Shown one piece after another: positions 44,581-53,127 of a DNA stretch of 64,000 nucleotides. The stretch lies in assembly GCF_003795125.1 (NCBI RefSeq), contig NZ_CP027783.1, forward strand, positions 62,001 to 126,000. Direction: 5' to 3'. The DNA is from Tetragenococcus osmophilus (lineage in GTDB: Bacteria; Bacillota; Bacilli; Lactobacillales; Enterococcaceae). The first letter of the stretch is position 1; each line of letters begins with the position of its first letter. Under the pieces are notes generated by a model. It saw only the letters and a list, made by a program, of their open reading frames with translations, was not told where the DNA came from and did no database searches. The translations under genes were made by a program, and so were the position numbers.

Positions 44581-45561
44581 TTAACCCATTACAGATTGCG
44601 CTGCAGTAATAATCGATAGTTTATAAACATCTTCTTCATTACATCCTCGTGACAAATCTGAAACTGGTTTGTTTAACCCTTGCAAAATAGGACCAATCGC
44701 TTCAAAGTTTCCTAACCGTTGCGCGATTTTATAGCCAATATTTCCTGACTGCAAGTCAGGAAAAACAAAAACATTCGCTTTACCAGCAACATCTGATTCG
44801 GGAGCTTTCAATTGTGCTACGGTTTGAATATAAGCTGAATCAAATTGTAGCTCGCCATCAAGCGGAAGTTCTGGTGCCAACTCTTTAGCAGCTTTAGTCG
44901 CTTCAATAGTCGCTTCTGATTGTGGCCCTTTAGCTGATCCTTTCGTGGAAAAACTTAACATTGCCACACGCGGGTTAATATCAAACATTTCCGCTGTTTT
45001 AGCTGATTCTACAGCAATCTCAGCTAATTCATTAGGTTCTGGAGCGATATTAATAGCACAATCTGAAAAAAGGTATTTTTCTTGTTCATTTCCACGCATC
45101 ATAAGAAATGCGCCACTTGTGCGGCTAACACCTGGCTTTGTTTTAATAATTTGTAAAGCAGGACGTACAGTATCACTAGTAGCGTGGATAGCTCCAGAAA
45201 CTAAACCGTCTGTAATTCCCATATAAGTTAGCATAGTACCAAAATAATTTTCATCTTTTAAAATTTCTTCTGCTTGTTCTCTAGTAGCTTTCCCTTTACG
45301 ACGTTCCAAAAATGCTTCTACAATTTGTTCCCAGCGCTTACAATCGTTCGGATCATAAATGGTCATGTTTGAAATATTGATCCCCCGAGTAGATGCTGCA
45401 TCTTCGATTTCTTTGCGTTTACCTATTAAAACCGGCTCGATAAGTTCTTCCCCTCTTAAACGAGCAACAGCACTCAAAATACGGGTATCAGAAGCCTCAG
45501 GAAAAGCGATTTTAATCCCACGACGAACAATCTTAAATTTCAGACTATCAAATAATTCCAT
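44581..45561 (-). CDS. pta: Phosphate acetyltransferase
   Basis: A 326-residue phosphotransacetylase, converting acetyl-CoA and phosphate to acetyl phosphate in the Pta-AckA pathway. IAFPEASDTRILSAVARL, DGLVSGAIHATSDTVRPALQIIKT, MLSFSTKGSAKGP and NVFVFPDLQSGNIGYKIAQRLG are family hallmarks. GGAGG precedes the ATG. No ackA is adjacent. Ung lies upstream in the same direction with a 154-bp gap in which I see no further gene. Confidence 0.96.
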   Translation of the reverse strand: MELFDSLKFKIVRRGIKIAFPEASDTRILSAVARLRGEELIEPVLIGKRKEIEDAASTRGINISNMTIYDPNDCKRWEQIVEAFLERRKGKATREQAEEILKDENYFGTMLTYMGITDGLVSGAIHATSDTVRPALQIIKTKPGVSRTSGAFLMMRGNEQEKYLFSDCAINIAPEPNELAEIAVESAKTAEMFDINPRVAMLSFSTKGSAKGPQSEATIEATKAAKELAPELPLDGELQFDSAYIQTVAQLKAPESDVAGKANVFVFPDLQSGNIGYKIAQRLGNFEAIGPILQGLNKPVSDLSRGCNEEDVYKLSIITAAQSVMG

Positions 45562-45715
45562 GAATTGTTACCTCCAGATTTTTTCTACTTCTCCATCATA
45601 CACTATAACTCTGAAAAAAAACAGGGGTTCATTCTGTATTAATTAAAAAAAGTGTACTTTTTAACAATATACTTATTTAGAGAAATGAAGCTGCTATACC
45701 CGTATTTTAAAACTG

Positions 45716-46396
45716 TTATACTTTTTCTGGTAATTGCCAATCTATAGGCGTTTTTCCTAAAGCAATAAGCGCGTTATTTGTTTTAGAAAATGGTTGAGAG
45801 CCAAAAAATCCTCGATTTGCTGATAGAGGGCTTGGGTGAACTGACTTGATAATCACATGTTTTGATGTATCAATCATAGAAATTTTCTTTTGCGCAGGTT
45901 TTCCCCATAAAATAAATACGACAGGATCTTGGCGTTCGTTTAATTTTTCAATGACTTTATCCGTCAAACGTTCCCAGCCTTTACCTCGATGAGAGTAAGC
46001 TTGACCTTCACGTACTGTTAAAACAGTATTTAACAACAACACACCTTGTTTTGCCCAAGACTCCAGATAACCATGATTTACTGGAGGAACGCCTAGATCG
46101 CTTTGTAGTTCTTTATATATATTTTGCAAAGAAGGTGGCACTTTAACACCAGGCTGCACAGAAAATGATAAACCATGAGCTTGGTTGGGACCGTGATAAG
46201 GATCTTGTCCTAAAATAACCACTTTAACATCTTCGTAAGGTGTAATTTGTAATGCTTCAAAAATATGATACATATCCGGATGAATTTTTTGGGTTGCATA
46301 TTCTTCTTTTAAAAATTCGTGTAAATTACGGTAATAAGGTTTTTGAAACTCTTCAGCTAAAACATCTTGCCAACTATTTCGAATGATCGTTTTCAT
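45716..46396 (-). CDS. ung: Uracil-DNA glycosylase
   Basis: A 226-residue family 1 uracil-DNA glycosylase. The catalytic loop is [22 protein letters not shown] with the general-base Asp, and the leucine/minor-groove loop is [21 protein letters not shown]. It removes uracil from DNA to start base excision repair. AAGGAGGACAAACATTGT precedes the ATG. In enterococci and streptococci ung commonly neighbours pta, as seen here. Confidence 0.97.
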   Translation of the reverse strand: MKTIIRNSWQDVLAEEFQKPYYRNLHEFLKEEYATQKIHPDMYHIFEALQITPYEDVKVVILGQDPYHGPNQAHGLSFSVQPGVKVPPSLQNIYKELQSDLGVPPVNHGYLESWAKQGVLLLNTVLTVREGQAYSHRGKGWERLTDKVIEKLNERQDPVVFILWGKPAQKKISMIDTSKHVIIKSVHPSPLSANRGFFGSQPFSKTNNALIALGKTPIDWQLPEKV

Positions 46397-46608
46397 ACAA
46401 TGTTTGTCCTCCTTACTCTTTTAAGAATATCTTAGAAATGCTCTGTTCACAAGCCAAGTCATGAATTTTTGCTAAAAAAACTTTTTCCTCTAAAAATACA
46501 TCCAGAATGTGGTAAAATTTACTTATACTAAAGAAGAAAGGCAAACAAAAGAAGGCTCTCCAATTGCTGGTTACTCATTTTTTTGTCTTATATGAAAGGA
46601 AACAATAT

Positions 46609-47481
46609 ATGATTAAGCTAATTGCTTCAGATATGGACGGTACACTACTTGACGCTAATATGCAAATTCCAGAAAAAAACGTCGCTGCTATTAAATACGC
46701 TCAATCCCAAGGCGTTGAATTCATGGTTGCTACGGGACGTAACCGACTCGAGGCACTACCTTCATTAACAGAAGCAGGAATTGAATGTGCTATGATTACA
46801 CTTAATGGTGCGCAAGTGTTTAATAAAGAAGGAAACTCAATGTTTATGGAATCCATTGATCTAGAAACTGCTGAAAAAGTTTTAGACTTTTTGGAAAAAG
46901 AGGATATTTACTGCGAAATTTCTACAAATAAGGGAACATTTTCACAAAGTAAAGAAAGACGCATCGAAAATTTTGCCACTATGGTAGCTGAAGCAATGCC
47001 TCATTTGACTCACAAAGTGGCTATTGCAATGTCTACAGCTCGTCTTGAATATTTACCTATTCAATTTGTTGATAGTATTCGCGAAGTAATGCGTCGAGAT
47101 GATATTACTGTTTTAAAAATTATTTGTTTCCACCGAGATGGCGCGGCATTTTTGGGCCCTGCTGCTCGTATGATCGACGAAAACTTTACGAATTTATTTG
47201 TTACTTCCTCTGGGCAAAATAATTTAGAAATCAATCATCGTTTAGCACAAAAAGGAATTGCCGTGGGACATATAGCCAAAGAGCGCGGCATTAACTTAGA
47301 TGAAGTCATGACGATTGGAGATAATTTAAATGATGTCAGCATGATCCAATCAACAGGAGTCAGCTTTGCGATGGGAAATGGTCTACCGGAGGTTAAAGAA
47401 TATGCCAAATATATTACAGATACAAATGTAGCTGCAGGTGTAGGCCAAGCGATTTATCGTGCGATAAAAGAAAACTTATAA
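46609..47481 (+). CDS. Cof-type HAD hydrolase
   Basis: A 290-residue HAD phosphatase of the Cof subfamily. Motif I is SDMDGTLLD, motif II FMVATGRNR, and motif III/IV MTIGDNLNDVSMIQSTG with the Cof cap between. Members dephosphorylate sugar phosphates or flavin-related compounds; the substrate is not readable. GAAAGGAAA before the ATG at 46609 sets the start; fifteen upstream in-frame codons are not expected to be translated. The LURP-like gene starts 48 bp downstream. Confidence 0.9.
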   Translation: MIKLIASDMDGTLLDANMQIPEKNVAAIKYAQSQGVEFMVATGRNRLEALPSLTEAGIECAMITLNGAQVFNKEGNSMFMESIDLETAEKVLDFLEKEDIYCEISTNKGTFSQSKERRIENFATMVAEAMPHLTHKVAIAMSTARLEYLPIQFVDSIREVMRRDDITVLKIICFHRDGAAFLGPAARMIDENFTNLFVTSSGQNNLEINHRLAQKGIAVGHIAKERGINLDEVMTIGDNLNDVSMIQSTGVSFAMGNGLPEVKEYAKYITDTNVAAGVGQAIYRAIKENL

Positions 47482-47529
47482 CATCTTACTTTGAAGCTAA
47501 CCAGTTTAACGAATAAGGAGGTGGAGCAT

Positions 47530-48054
47530 GTGTCAAAACTTTATATTCACGACAAACAGCTAAGTAATATTACTCGTACTGTCGTAACAGACGAGAGTGG
47601 TCATTCGCTTTTCTTACTTGTCGGTCGTTGGGGTACACAAGGAGATGCTCTTTCTTTATATCGTATGAACGGGACATTGGTCGCAAGTATTAAACAAACA
47701 AGTTTTGCTTTTGGTAGTCGTTTTGAAATCTATGAAAATTATAAAAAAGTTGGAAGCTTGCAAAAAATATTTAACTGGCCTGGCGATTTTTACTATATCA
47801 AACAATTAAACTGGAGCGTACACGGAGATATTTACAACCACTATTACAAAATTCACCATTTTAATAAAGAAATTATGCGAATGCGCAAAGTAATTTTTGT
47901 CGCTGGCGACTATTATTTATTAGAAATCCCCCAAGCAGCCAATGTACCAACTTGTATTTGTATCGCAGCTATCATGGATTACTGGTTATACAATCGCAAC
48001 CGAAAACAAACGATGTTTTATTTCAATTGGCGATTATCTAATAGTTTAGATTGA
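47530..48054 (+). CDS. LURP-one-related / tubby-like fold protein
   Basis: A 174-residue protein with repeated beta strands (LYRMNGTLVASIKQTSFAFGSRFEIYENYKKVGSLQKIF, YYKIHHFNKEIMRMRKVIFVAGDYYLLEI), typical of the YxjI/LURP-one-related family. The function in bacteria is unknown; a phospholipid-binding role has been proposed for the fold. AAGGAGG eight bases before the GTG at 47530 sets the start. Co-transcribed with the HAD gene and ended by a terminator. Confidence 0.78.
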   Translation: MSKLYIHDKQLSNITRTVVTDESGHSLFLLVGRWGTQGDALSLYRMNGTLVASIKQTSFAFGSRFEIYENYKKVGSLQKIFNWPGDFYYIKQLNWSVHGDIYNHYYKIHHFNKEIMRMRKVIFVAGDYYLLEIPQAANVPTCICIAAIMDYWLYNRNRKQTMFYFNWRLSNSLD

Positions 48055-48077
48055 CTGTAAAATAAATTTTCGATAAT

Positions 48078-48114
48078 AAAAACCCCGAACAATTAAAATG
48101 ATTCGGGGTTTTTT
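48078..48114. terminator. Bidirectional terminator behind the LURP-like gene
   Basis: The arms AAAAACCCCGAA and TTCGGGGTTTTTT lie between convergent genes. Confidence 0.88.
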
Positions 48115-48137
48115 CGTATTTCATAGTCTATAAATGA

Positions 48138-48701
48138 CTAAGTTAATTGTTTTTGCATGTGATGATAAGGATGGTCACTAAGCACCTGTTCTCCTACAAC
48201 TTTAAAGCCCTTTTCTTCATACAAGTGCTGAGCTTTTTCGTTTTGATGGTCCACACACAATCCTATAACCGAAGCTCCACTTTTGGCAGCAAATACTTGG
48301 GCAGCAGTTAAAAGTTCTGAACCAACGCCTTTTCCACGATAGTTTTTATCTACACAAAGCGTGTCCAAATACCACTCACCAGCAAAGGATTCTTGTTCAG
48401 TGAATAAAGATTGGTCAGCTAAATCGAATTTATCGAGTGCTTTTTTTAAACTCTCGTCAATCGTTTCTTCCTCACTAGCAAAGTAGCCAAAGGCAATACC
48501 AGCTACTTCGCCATCCACTTCGTTTACTAAGCCGCGGTGATAACCATAACGGTAATCAGGATCTTTCATTGCCTCTTCTAGCACTTTAAGAATCAGCTGG
48601 TCATCGGCTTTTTCTAAAATAGGAAGCTCCATATCTTTTAAAATCACTAACACCAATTCAGCAATTTTGGGTGCATCTTTACTTGTAGCAAATCTTATCA
48701 T
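48138..48701 (-). CDS. GNAT family N-acetyltransferase
   Basis: A 187-residue acetyltransferase with MIRFATSKDAPKIAELV, then WYLDTLCVDKNYRGKGVGSELLTAAQVFAAKSG (the acetyl-CoA pyrophosphate loop) and NEKAQHLYEEKGFKVVGE. A distinct insertion at about 77-110 (EEETIDESLKKALDKFDLADQSLF) is acidic. Substrate is unknown. GAAAGAGGG precedes the ATG. It is divergent from nrdI, with a short shared promoter region. Confidence 0.87.
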   Translation of the reverse strand: MIRFATSKDAPKIAELVLVILKDMELPILEKADDQLILKVLEEAMKDPDYRYGYHRGLVNEVDGEVAGIAFGYFASEEETIDESLKKALDKFDLADQSLFTEQESFAGEWYLDTLCVDKNYRGKGVGSELLTAAQVFAAKSGASVIGLCVDHQNEKAQHLYEEKGFKVVGEQVLSDHPYHHMQKQLT

Positions 48702-48778
48702 AATGTCCCTCTTTCTTAATGAAATTTATTTTCCAACCCTCGCTTATTTTTGCTATACTACATTTAGGAGGTATGAGA

Positions 48779-49237
48779 ATGAACGTAATCTATATATCCA
48801 TCTCCGGCAACACACGTTCTTTCGTACAACGTATGCAACGTATGGCCGAAGAAGAAAATAAAAATGATCCGAATGCATTTATTATACACGCTAAAGAAAT
48901 TGACGACAACACTCCAGAAGAAGCGGAAAGCAAACCTTTTTTTGTTTGTGTTCCTACCTATTTAGAAGGCGGTAATGGCGTAGACAATGGAGACCAAGAA
49001 ATTTTGACCGAAAGCTTACGCGACTACATTGAATTTCAAGATAACCCAGAGCTATGCTTAGGTGTCATCGGTAGCGGAAACAAAAACTTTAATGAACAAT
49101 ATTGCTTAACTGCTAAACAGTATGCAGCTCAATTTAACGTGCCCTTTCTAGCAGATTTTGAACTACGAGGAACGGATAACGAGATCCATTCGATTTATCA
49201 ATTACTCTGTGAAAAATGGCAATCGGCTGCTCAATAA
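48779..49237 (+). CDS. nrdI: NrdI flavodoxin-like protein
   Basis: A 152-residue NrdI. MNVIYISISGNTRSFVQRM is the FMN phosphate loop. VCVPTYLEGGNGVDNGD and VIGSGNKNFNEQYC form the remaining flavin site. NrdI supplies oxidant to assemble the dimanganese cofactor of class Ib ribonucleotide reductase NrdF. AGGAGG eight bases upstream supports the ATG at 48779. nrdE, nrdF and nrdH are not in the window, so this copy is detached from its usual operon. Confidence 0.94.
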   Translation: MNVIYISISGNTRSFVQRMQRMAEEENKNDPNAFIIHAKEIDDNTPEEAESKPFFVCVPTYLEGGNGVDNGDQEILTESLRDYIEFQDNPELCLGVIGSGNKNFNEQYCLTAKQYAAQFNVPFLADFELRGTDNEIHSIYQLLCEKWQSAAQ

Positions 49238-49264
49238 TAACGAATAAAAAACGGAGGTAAAGGT

Positions 49265-50098
49265 TTGTTTCACCTATTAAAAGCTTTTTTATCTGTTTAC
49301 GAAACGCATAATTTTACCAAAACAGCAAATAATCTCTATCTATCCCAGCCCACAGTTTCTTCTCAAATTAGAAAACTAGAAGATTACTTAAATGTTTCCT
49401 TATTTGTACGTAATGGAAAGCAAGAAATTCTTCCTACCAAAGAAGCGGACTTTTTATACCCTAGGGTTTTAAAAATTATTGAAGAGTGGAACGATGCTAT
49501 TACACATGTCGACACCCAAAAAACTTATCGCGAGAAATGTGTGCTAGCAAGCTCTCAAACATGTGGAGCTTATCTTATTCCTAAAATTGTTCCCGTCTTA
49601 GTTAAACATTTTCCTATGGTAAATTTTAGTTTCCCAGTAATGTCTGGCCCTGAAATCGTGCAAGAATTGGAAAAAGCTAAAGTAGATTTTGGACTCATTG
49701 AAACGCCAGAACGTAGTGAATTAATGGAACGTCATGTCATTGCTAAAGATGAGTTGGTACTTGCCGGCGATTCTGATTCAGACTATTGGTTATTACCTGA
49801 AACCAATTCACCCTTAGGATTTATTAACGAAAATTACTTAAAGTATAATAACCTCTCTCCTAATCTTATTCGAACTTACAATCATGAAATGGCGCTAGCA
49901 TTATTAAAACACCAAGTGGGGAAAACAATTATTTCTAAATTTGCTTTAGATCCGTCGATTCCTTATCAACATTTGGATACGCTAGATGGTCGAAACCTTT
50001 ACTTTGTCACTCGTAAAAAAGTAGTTTCTGAAAAGTTGGGAAGAATTTCTAATTTTATTCAAGAACAATTGTCTCATGCCACAGATCAACTATCTTAA
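49265..50098 (+). CDS. LysR family transcriptional regulator
   Basis: A 277-residue LysR-type regulator. The N-terminal helix-turn-helix is FHLLKAFLSVYETHNFTKTANNLYLSQPTVSSQIRKLEDYL; the effector domain follows from about residue 85. The effector is unknown. It starts with TTG after GGAGGTAAAG. It lies 27 bp behind nrdI on the same strand, so the two are probably co-transcribed. A hairpin terminator follows at 50101-50142. Confidence 0.92.
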   Translation: MFHLLKAFLSVYETHNFTKTANNLYLSQPTVSSQIRKLEDYLNVSLFVRNGKQEILPTKEADFLYPRVLKIIEEWNDAITHVDTQKTYREKCVLASSQTCGAYLIPKIVPVLVKHFPMVNFSFPVMSGPEIVQELEKAKVDFGLIETPERSELMERHVIAKDELVLAGDSDSDYWLLPETNSPLGFINENYLKYNNLSPNLIRTYNHEMALALLKHQVGKTIISKFALDPSIPYQHLDTLDGRNLYFVTRKKVVSEKLGRISNFIQEQLSHATDQLS

Positions 50099-50100
50099 AA

Positions 50101-50142
50101 AACAGCTGTTTATTCAAAATATGAATAAGCAGCTGCTTATTT
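50101..50142 (+). terminator. Terminator of the nrdI-lysR unit
   Basis: The arms CAGCTGTTTATTCA and TGAATAAGCAGCTG (one mismatch) are followed by TTATTTTAT. Confidence 0.75.
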
Positions 50143-50186
50143 TATCCACAGATTTTTCTCCAAAAAAGTAACAAAACGTCTATAAG

Positions 50187-50279
50187 GTTTCACAAAAAAA
50201 CCGAGAGAACTAAAAAATAAAACGTTCAGTTTCTTATTTTTGTTTAAATCTTTTTTATTATTTTCTTTTTTTGTGAAAC
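50187..50279. repeat. Spaced 14-bp perfect inverted repeat
   Basis: GTTTCACAAAAAAA at 50187-50200 and TTTTTTTGTGAAAC at 50266-50279 are perfect inverted copies 65 bp apart. They lie just behind the stop of the LTA-synthase-like gene. They may be part of its terminator region. Confidence 0.6.
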
Positions 50280-50282
50280 AAC

Positions 50283-52085
50283 TCAATTAAAGAAACCGTT
50301 TTGCAAACTATATTGTTCTCCTTGTAAAATATCATATTGAATCAGACGATAATCGTTATAGATTTCTTGTTGTTTTTTACTTAAATTTAATTCCTCGTGC
50401 CATTGTCTGTCGCCATCCACATACATTCTAGATTCAAAGGCTGGTAAAATGTCTTCTAAATCTAACAATAATTCATAAAAAGGCGTTGTTTCCAAGCCAG
50501 CTTGTTCAAATAGACTTGGAGCAAAATAAAACGGACTTGTTACCTCTTCTTCTTCGTGTGGTAAACCATCTTCAGAGTCAAACATTAAAAACTCCGTTTG
50601 ATGTAAATCCTTGGTAGAGTTTTGCTCTTGTAAATAATCAGAATAAATTCCTGGCAAATGATCACCCCAAAATACAACTAACGTCCTTTCAGGCAAGTCT
50701 TCAAGTTTTTCAGTAAAATCTTGCAAAGCCTGTCCACTATAATCAATATCTTGTAAATAATTCTCAATATTTCGGTTATTTTCTTCTCCAGTTACTTGAT
50801 AATCTACATTATCGTATTTACCTTCATAAGGCATATGCGTTTGCATCGTCACTAAGTGAACAAACTGGGGAGAACTATCTTTTTGTAAAAGATCAAGTAC
50901 TTGCTGGTAAGCAGCTTCGTCTGAGATGTAAGGATTATTTTCGATTGTTTGAGTGTAATCCATACTATCTTGATCAAGAAACTGATTAAACCCTAAAACA
51001 GAATAAACATCCTGTCTTTTATACATAGAAGTATCATAAGGATGGATCGCTGTAGTATCATATCCTCGCTCTTTAGATAGCGAGACTAAAGAAGGCAATC
51101 TATCCATTTTTGGAACCAACATTGTATAAGGCGAGGTCATTTGTGGGTTTAATAGCTCCATAGAAAAACTTGTCAAAGCTTCAAATTCAATATTAGCCGT
51201 ACCACCGCCATAATTTTGCGAAAGCATTTTTCCGCTATATGATTGTTGCGCTATATCCTTGTATTCTTTTAAAGGATTTCCTGTAATGGACAAACCCTGC
51301 AAATGCTCGGGGTTAGAGAAGCTTTCACTCATAACATAAACAATATTAGGCTCTTCGCTTTCTTCGGTAGAAGTTTCTTGAGGCTGGTATTTCTCAGTAA
51401 TCTCATCAATGGCCTCTTCGGAATAATGACTAGGCTCTTGCATCGCTTCTACACGTAAGTTATATAAAAAACCTCCTACAAAACCCGTATTATAATAATT
51501 CATTTCCTGAGAATAAGGGATCCACAAAGCCGTTCGATTATAGGCACGTCTTAATAAATTACTTTCTTCATTAAAGTGGCTTATATAGACTAAACCAAAG
51601 AAACTAAGAGCGAGCATAATTAGACGAGCCATTTGCTTATTTTTTGTCAAAAAGAAACTACGAAACAATTGATACAAAAAAAGCGCAATTACGGCTATCA
51701 TAATGATGCAAATAACAACAAAAGGGCCTGTACCTAAAACTTCTTTAAAAAAGCCTAATTGCGTAATCATATTTAAATCATCAGGATAAACTGGTTCTTG
51801 ACGGAATTCCATCTTCATGTAAGTTGCCAGACCGATTCCTGTAATAAAAAGCGTGTATAAACTAGCGCCTGCTATAAGCGAACCTGCTAAACTCGCAAAA
51901 AATATAAATAATACCAATAATACCAAGCAAGCTAGAAAAAACTTTTCTGTATGCCAAGAAAAGGCAAAATTCATGGCTAAATCAACAGATAAACCATTTT
52001 GACACCATTGTAGAAAAAGATTACTAAAAATAATGCCACATAAAATTAATAAACCGATCACGAAGTATTGAAATTTTTTATACAT
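50283..52085 (-). CDS. LTA synthase family phosphoglycerol transferase (sulfatase fold)
   Basis: A 600-residue membrane enzyme. Five N-terminal helices lead to an extracellular sulfatase-type domain from about residue 245 (EEPNIVYVMSESFSNPEHLQGL). Candidate metal and catalytic sites are the Glu/Ser in MSESFS, the nucleophile Thr in GGGTANIEFEALTSF, HPYDTSMYKRQDVY, and VVFWGDHLPG with metal-binding Asp-His. It resembles LtaS/MdoB-type phosphoglycerol transferases but diverges from housekeeping LtaS, so a specialised glycerophosphate polymer or glycan decoration is possible. The weak ribosome site is AAGGTG. Confidence 0.86.
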   Translation of the reverse strand: MYKKFQYFVIGLLILCGIIFSNLFLQWCQNGLSVDLAMNFAFSWHTEKFFLACLVLLVLFIFFASLAGSLIAGASLYTLFITGIGLATYMKMEFRQEPVYPDDLNMITQLGFFKEVLGTGPFVVICIIMIAVIALFLYQLFRSFFLTKNKQMARLIMLALSFFGLVYISHFNEESNLLRRAYNRTALWIPYSQEMNYYNTGFVGGFLYNLRVEAMQEPSHYSEEAIDEITEKYQPQETSTEESEEPNIVYVMSESFSNPEHLQGLSITGNPLKEYKDIAQQSYSGKMLSQNYGGGTANIEFEALTSFSMELLNPQMTSPYTMLVPKMDRLPSLVSLSKERGYDTTAIHPYDTSMYKRQDVYSVLGFNQFLDQDSMDYTQTIENNPYISDEAAYQQVLDLLQKDSSPQFVHLVTMQTHMPYEGKYDNVDYQVTGEENNRNIENYLQDIDYSGQALQDFTEKLEDLPERTLVVFWGDHLPGIYSDYLQEQNSTKDLHQTEFLMFDSEDGLPHEEEEVTSPFYFAPSLFEQAGLETTPFYELLLDLEDILPAFESRMYVDGDRQWHEELNLSKKQQEIYNDYRLIQYDILQGEQYSLQNGFFN

Positions 52086-52111
52086 TTTACAAACACCTTA
52101 CTAACTTAAAA

Positions 52112-52250
52112 AGACTGAAACAAAAAATTTCCAGCAAAATTCATTTTTTATATTTCCTACGTCCTAATTGTTTGATTCAAAAGAAAGCAACAACTTTTAA
52201 CGTAGAGAATTTCTATGAATCTTACTGGAAAATAAAAAATGTCTCAGTCT
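52112..52250. repeat. 139-bp imperfect inverted repeat
   Basis: The outer arms (AGACTGAAACA... and ...TGTCTCAGTCT) and inner blocks TTTCCAG/CTGGAAA, ATTCAT/ATGAAT and CTACGT/ACGTAG pair along nearly the whole length. The element lies between the end of nadE and the LTA-synthase-like gene. It could be a large terminator, a processed hairpin or a MITE-like sequence. Confidence 0.75.
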
Positions 52251-52275
52251 CATCTATTCTTCTTACAATCTTCTT

Positions 52276-53100
52276 TTATTTCCAAAATTCAGAGAAAATG
52301 GAAATTGGTTGATGCCGTTTATGTTGTGACTTTTTCCATAAATTTTCGATAGTAGTTTGTGCATGGTTAGAGATTTCTTTGCCTTCAAGATAGTCATCTA
52401 TCTCATCATAGGAAACACCTAAAGCATCCTCGTCGCTTAATTGCGGCTTTTCTTCTTCTAAATCTGCAGTAGGTACTTTAACATAAAGCTCTTCAGGAGC
52501 GTTTAAGGTTTGTAATAATAACCTTCCTTGACGCTTATTTAAACGAAAAATTGGCAAAATATCAGCCGCGCCATCTCCAAATTTAGTGAAAAAACCGGTG
52601 ATATTTTCAGCTGCATGATCCGTTCCAATCACAGCACCTGAAAACTCTCCTGCAATTGCATATTGCGTGATCATCCGTTGGCGAGCTTTAATATTTCCTT
52701 TATTAAAATCCGAAACTGTCATTCCTACTTCTCGCAAAGAAATCACCTGAGCGTCCACAGCTGGTTTAATATCTACTTCAATTTGAGTATCTGGCTGAAT
52801 GAAATCGATCGCTTGTGTGGCGTCCTCTTCATCAGATTGCGTTCCATATGGAAGCCGCACAGCAATAAAGTGGTAATCCGAATCTTTCGTTTCATGACGC
52901 ATTTCTTCCATAGCCATCTGCGTTAAACGGCCTGCTAAAGAAGAATCCTGCCCTCCACTAATACCTAGAACGAATGTTTTCAAAAAAGTATTTTTATATA
53001 AATACTCCTTTAAAAAATCAATACTTTTCCGGATTTCTTCTTGTGGGTCAATCACTGGCTGAACGCCTGTTTCGGCAATAATTTTTTCTTGTAAACTCAA
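52276..53100 (-). CDS. nadE: NH3-dependent NAD synthetase
   Basis: A 274-residue NadE amidating nicotinate adenine dinucleotide to NAD. The N-type ATP pyrophosphatase motif is [15 protein letters not shown], followed by [36 protein letters not shown] and the C-terminal [13 protein letters not shown]. No glutaminase domain is present, so it uses ammonia. AGGAGGAATGAATTTTG precedes the ATG. It lies 27 bp behind pncB, forming a NAD salvage operon. Confidence 0.97.
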   Translation of the reverse strand: MSLQEKIIAETGVQPVIDPQEEIRKSIDFLKEYLYKNTFLKTFVLGISGGQDSSLAGRLTQMAMEEMRHETKDSDYHFIAVRLPYGTQSDEEDATQAIDFIQPDTQIEVDIKPAVDAQVISLREVGMTVSDFNKGNIKARQRMITQYAIAGEFSGAVIGTDHAAENITGFFTKFGDGAADILPIFRLNKRQGRLLLQTLNAPEELYVKVPTADLEEEKPQLSDEDALGVSYDEIDDYLEGKEISNHAQTTIENLWKKSQHKRHQPISIFSEFWK

Positions 53101-53127
53101 AATTCATTCCTCCTAGCTCTATAACAA

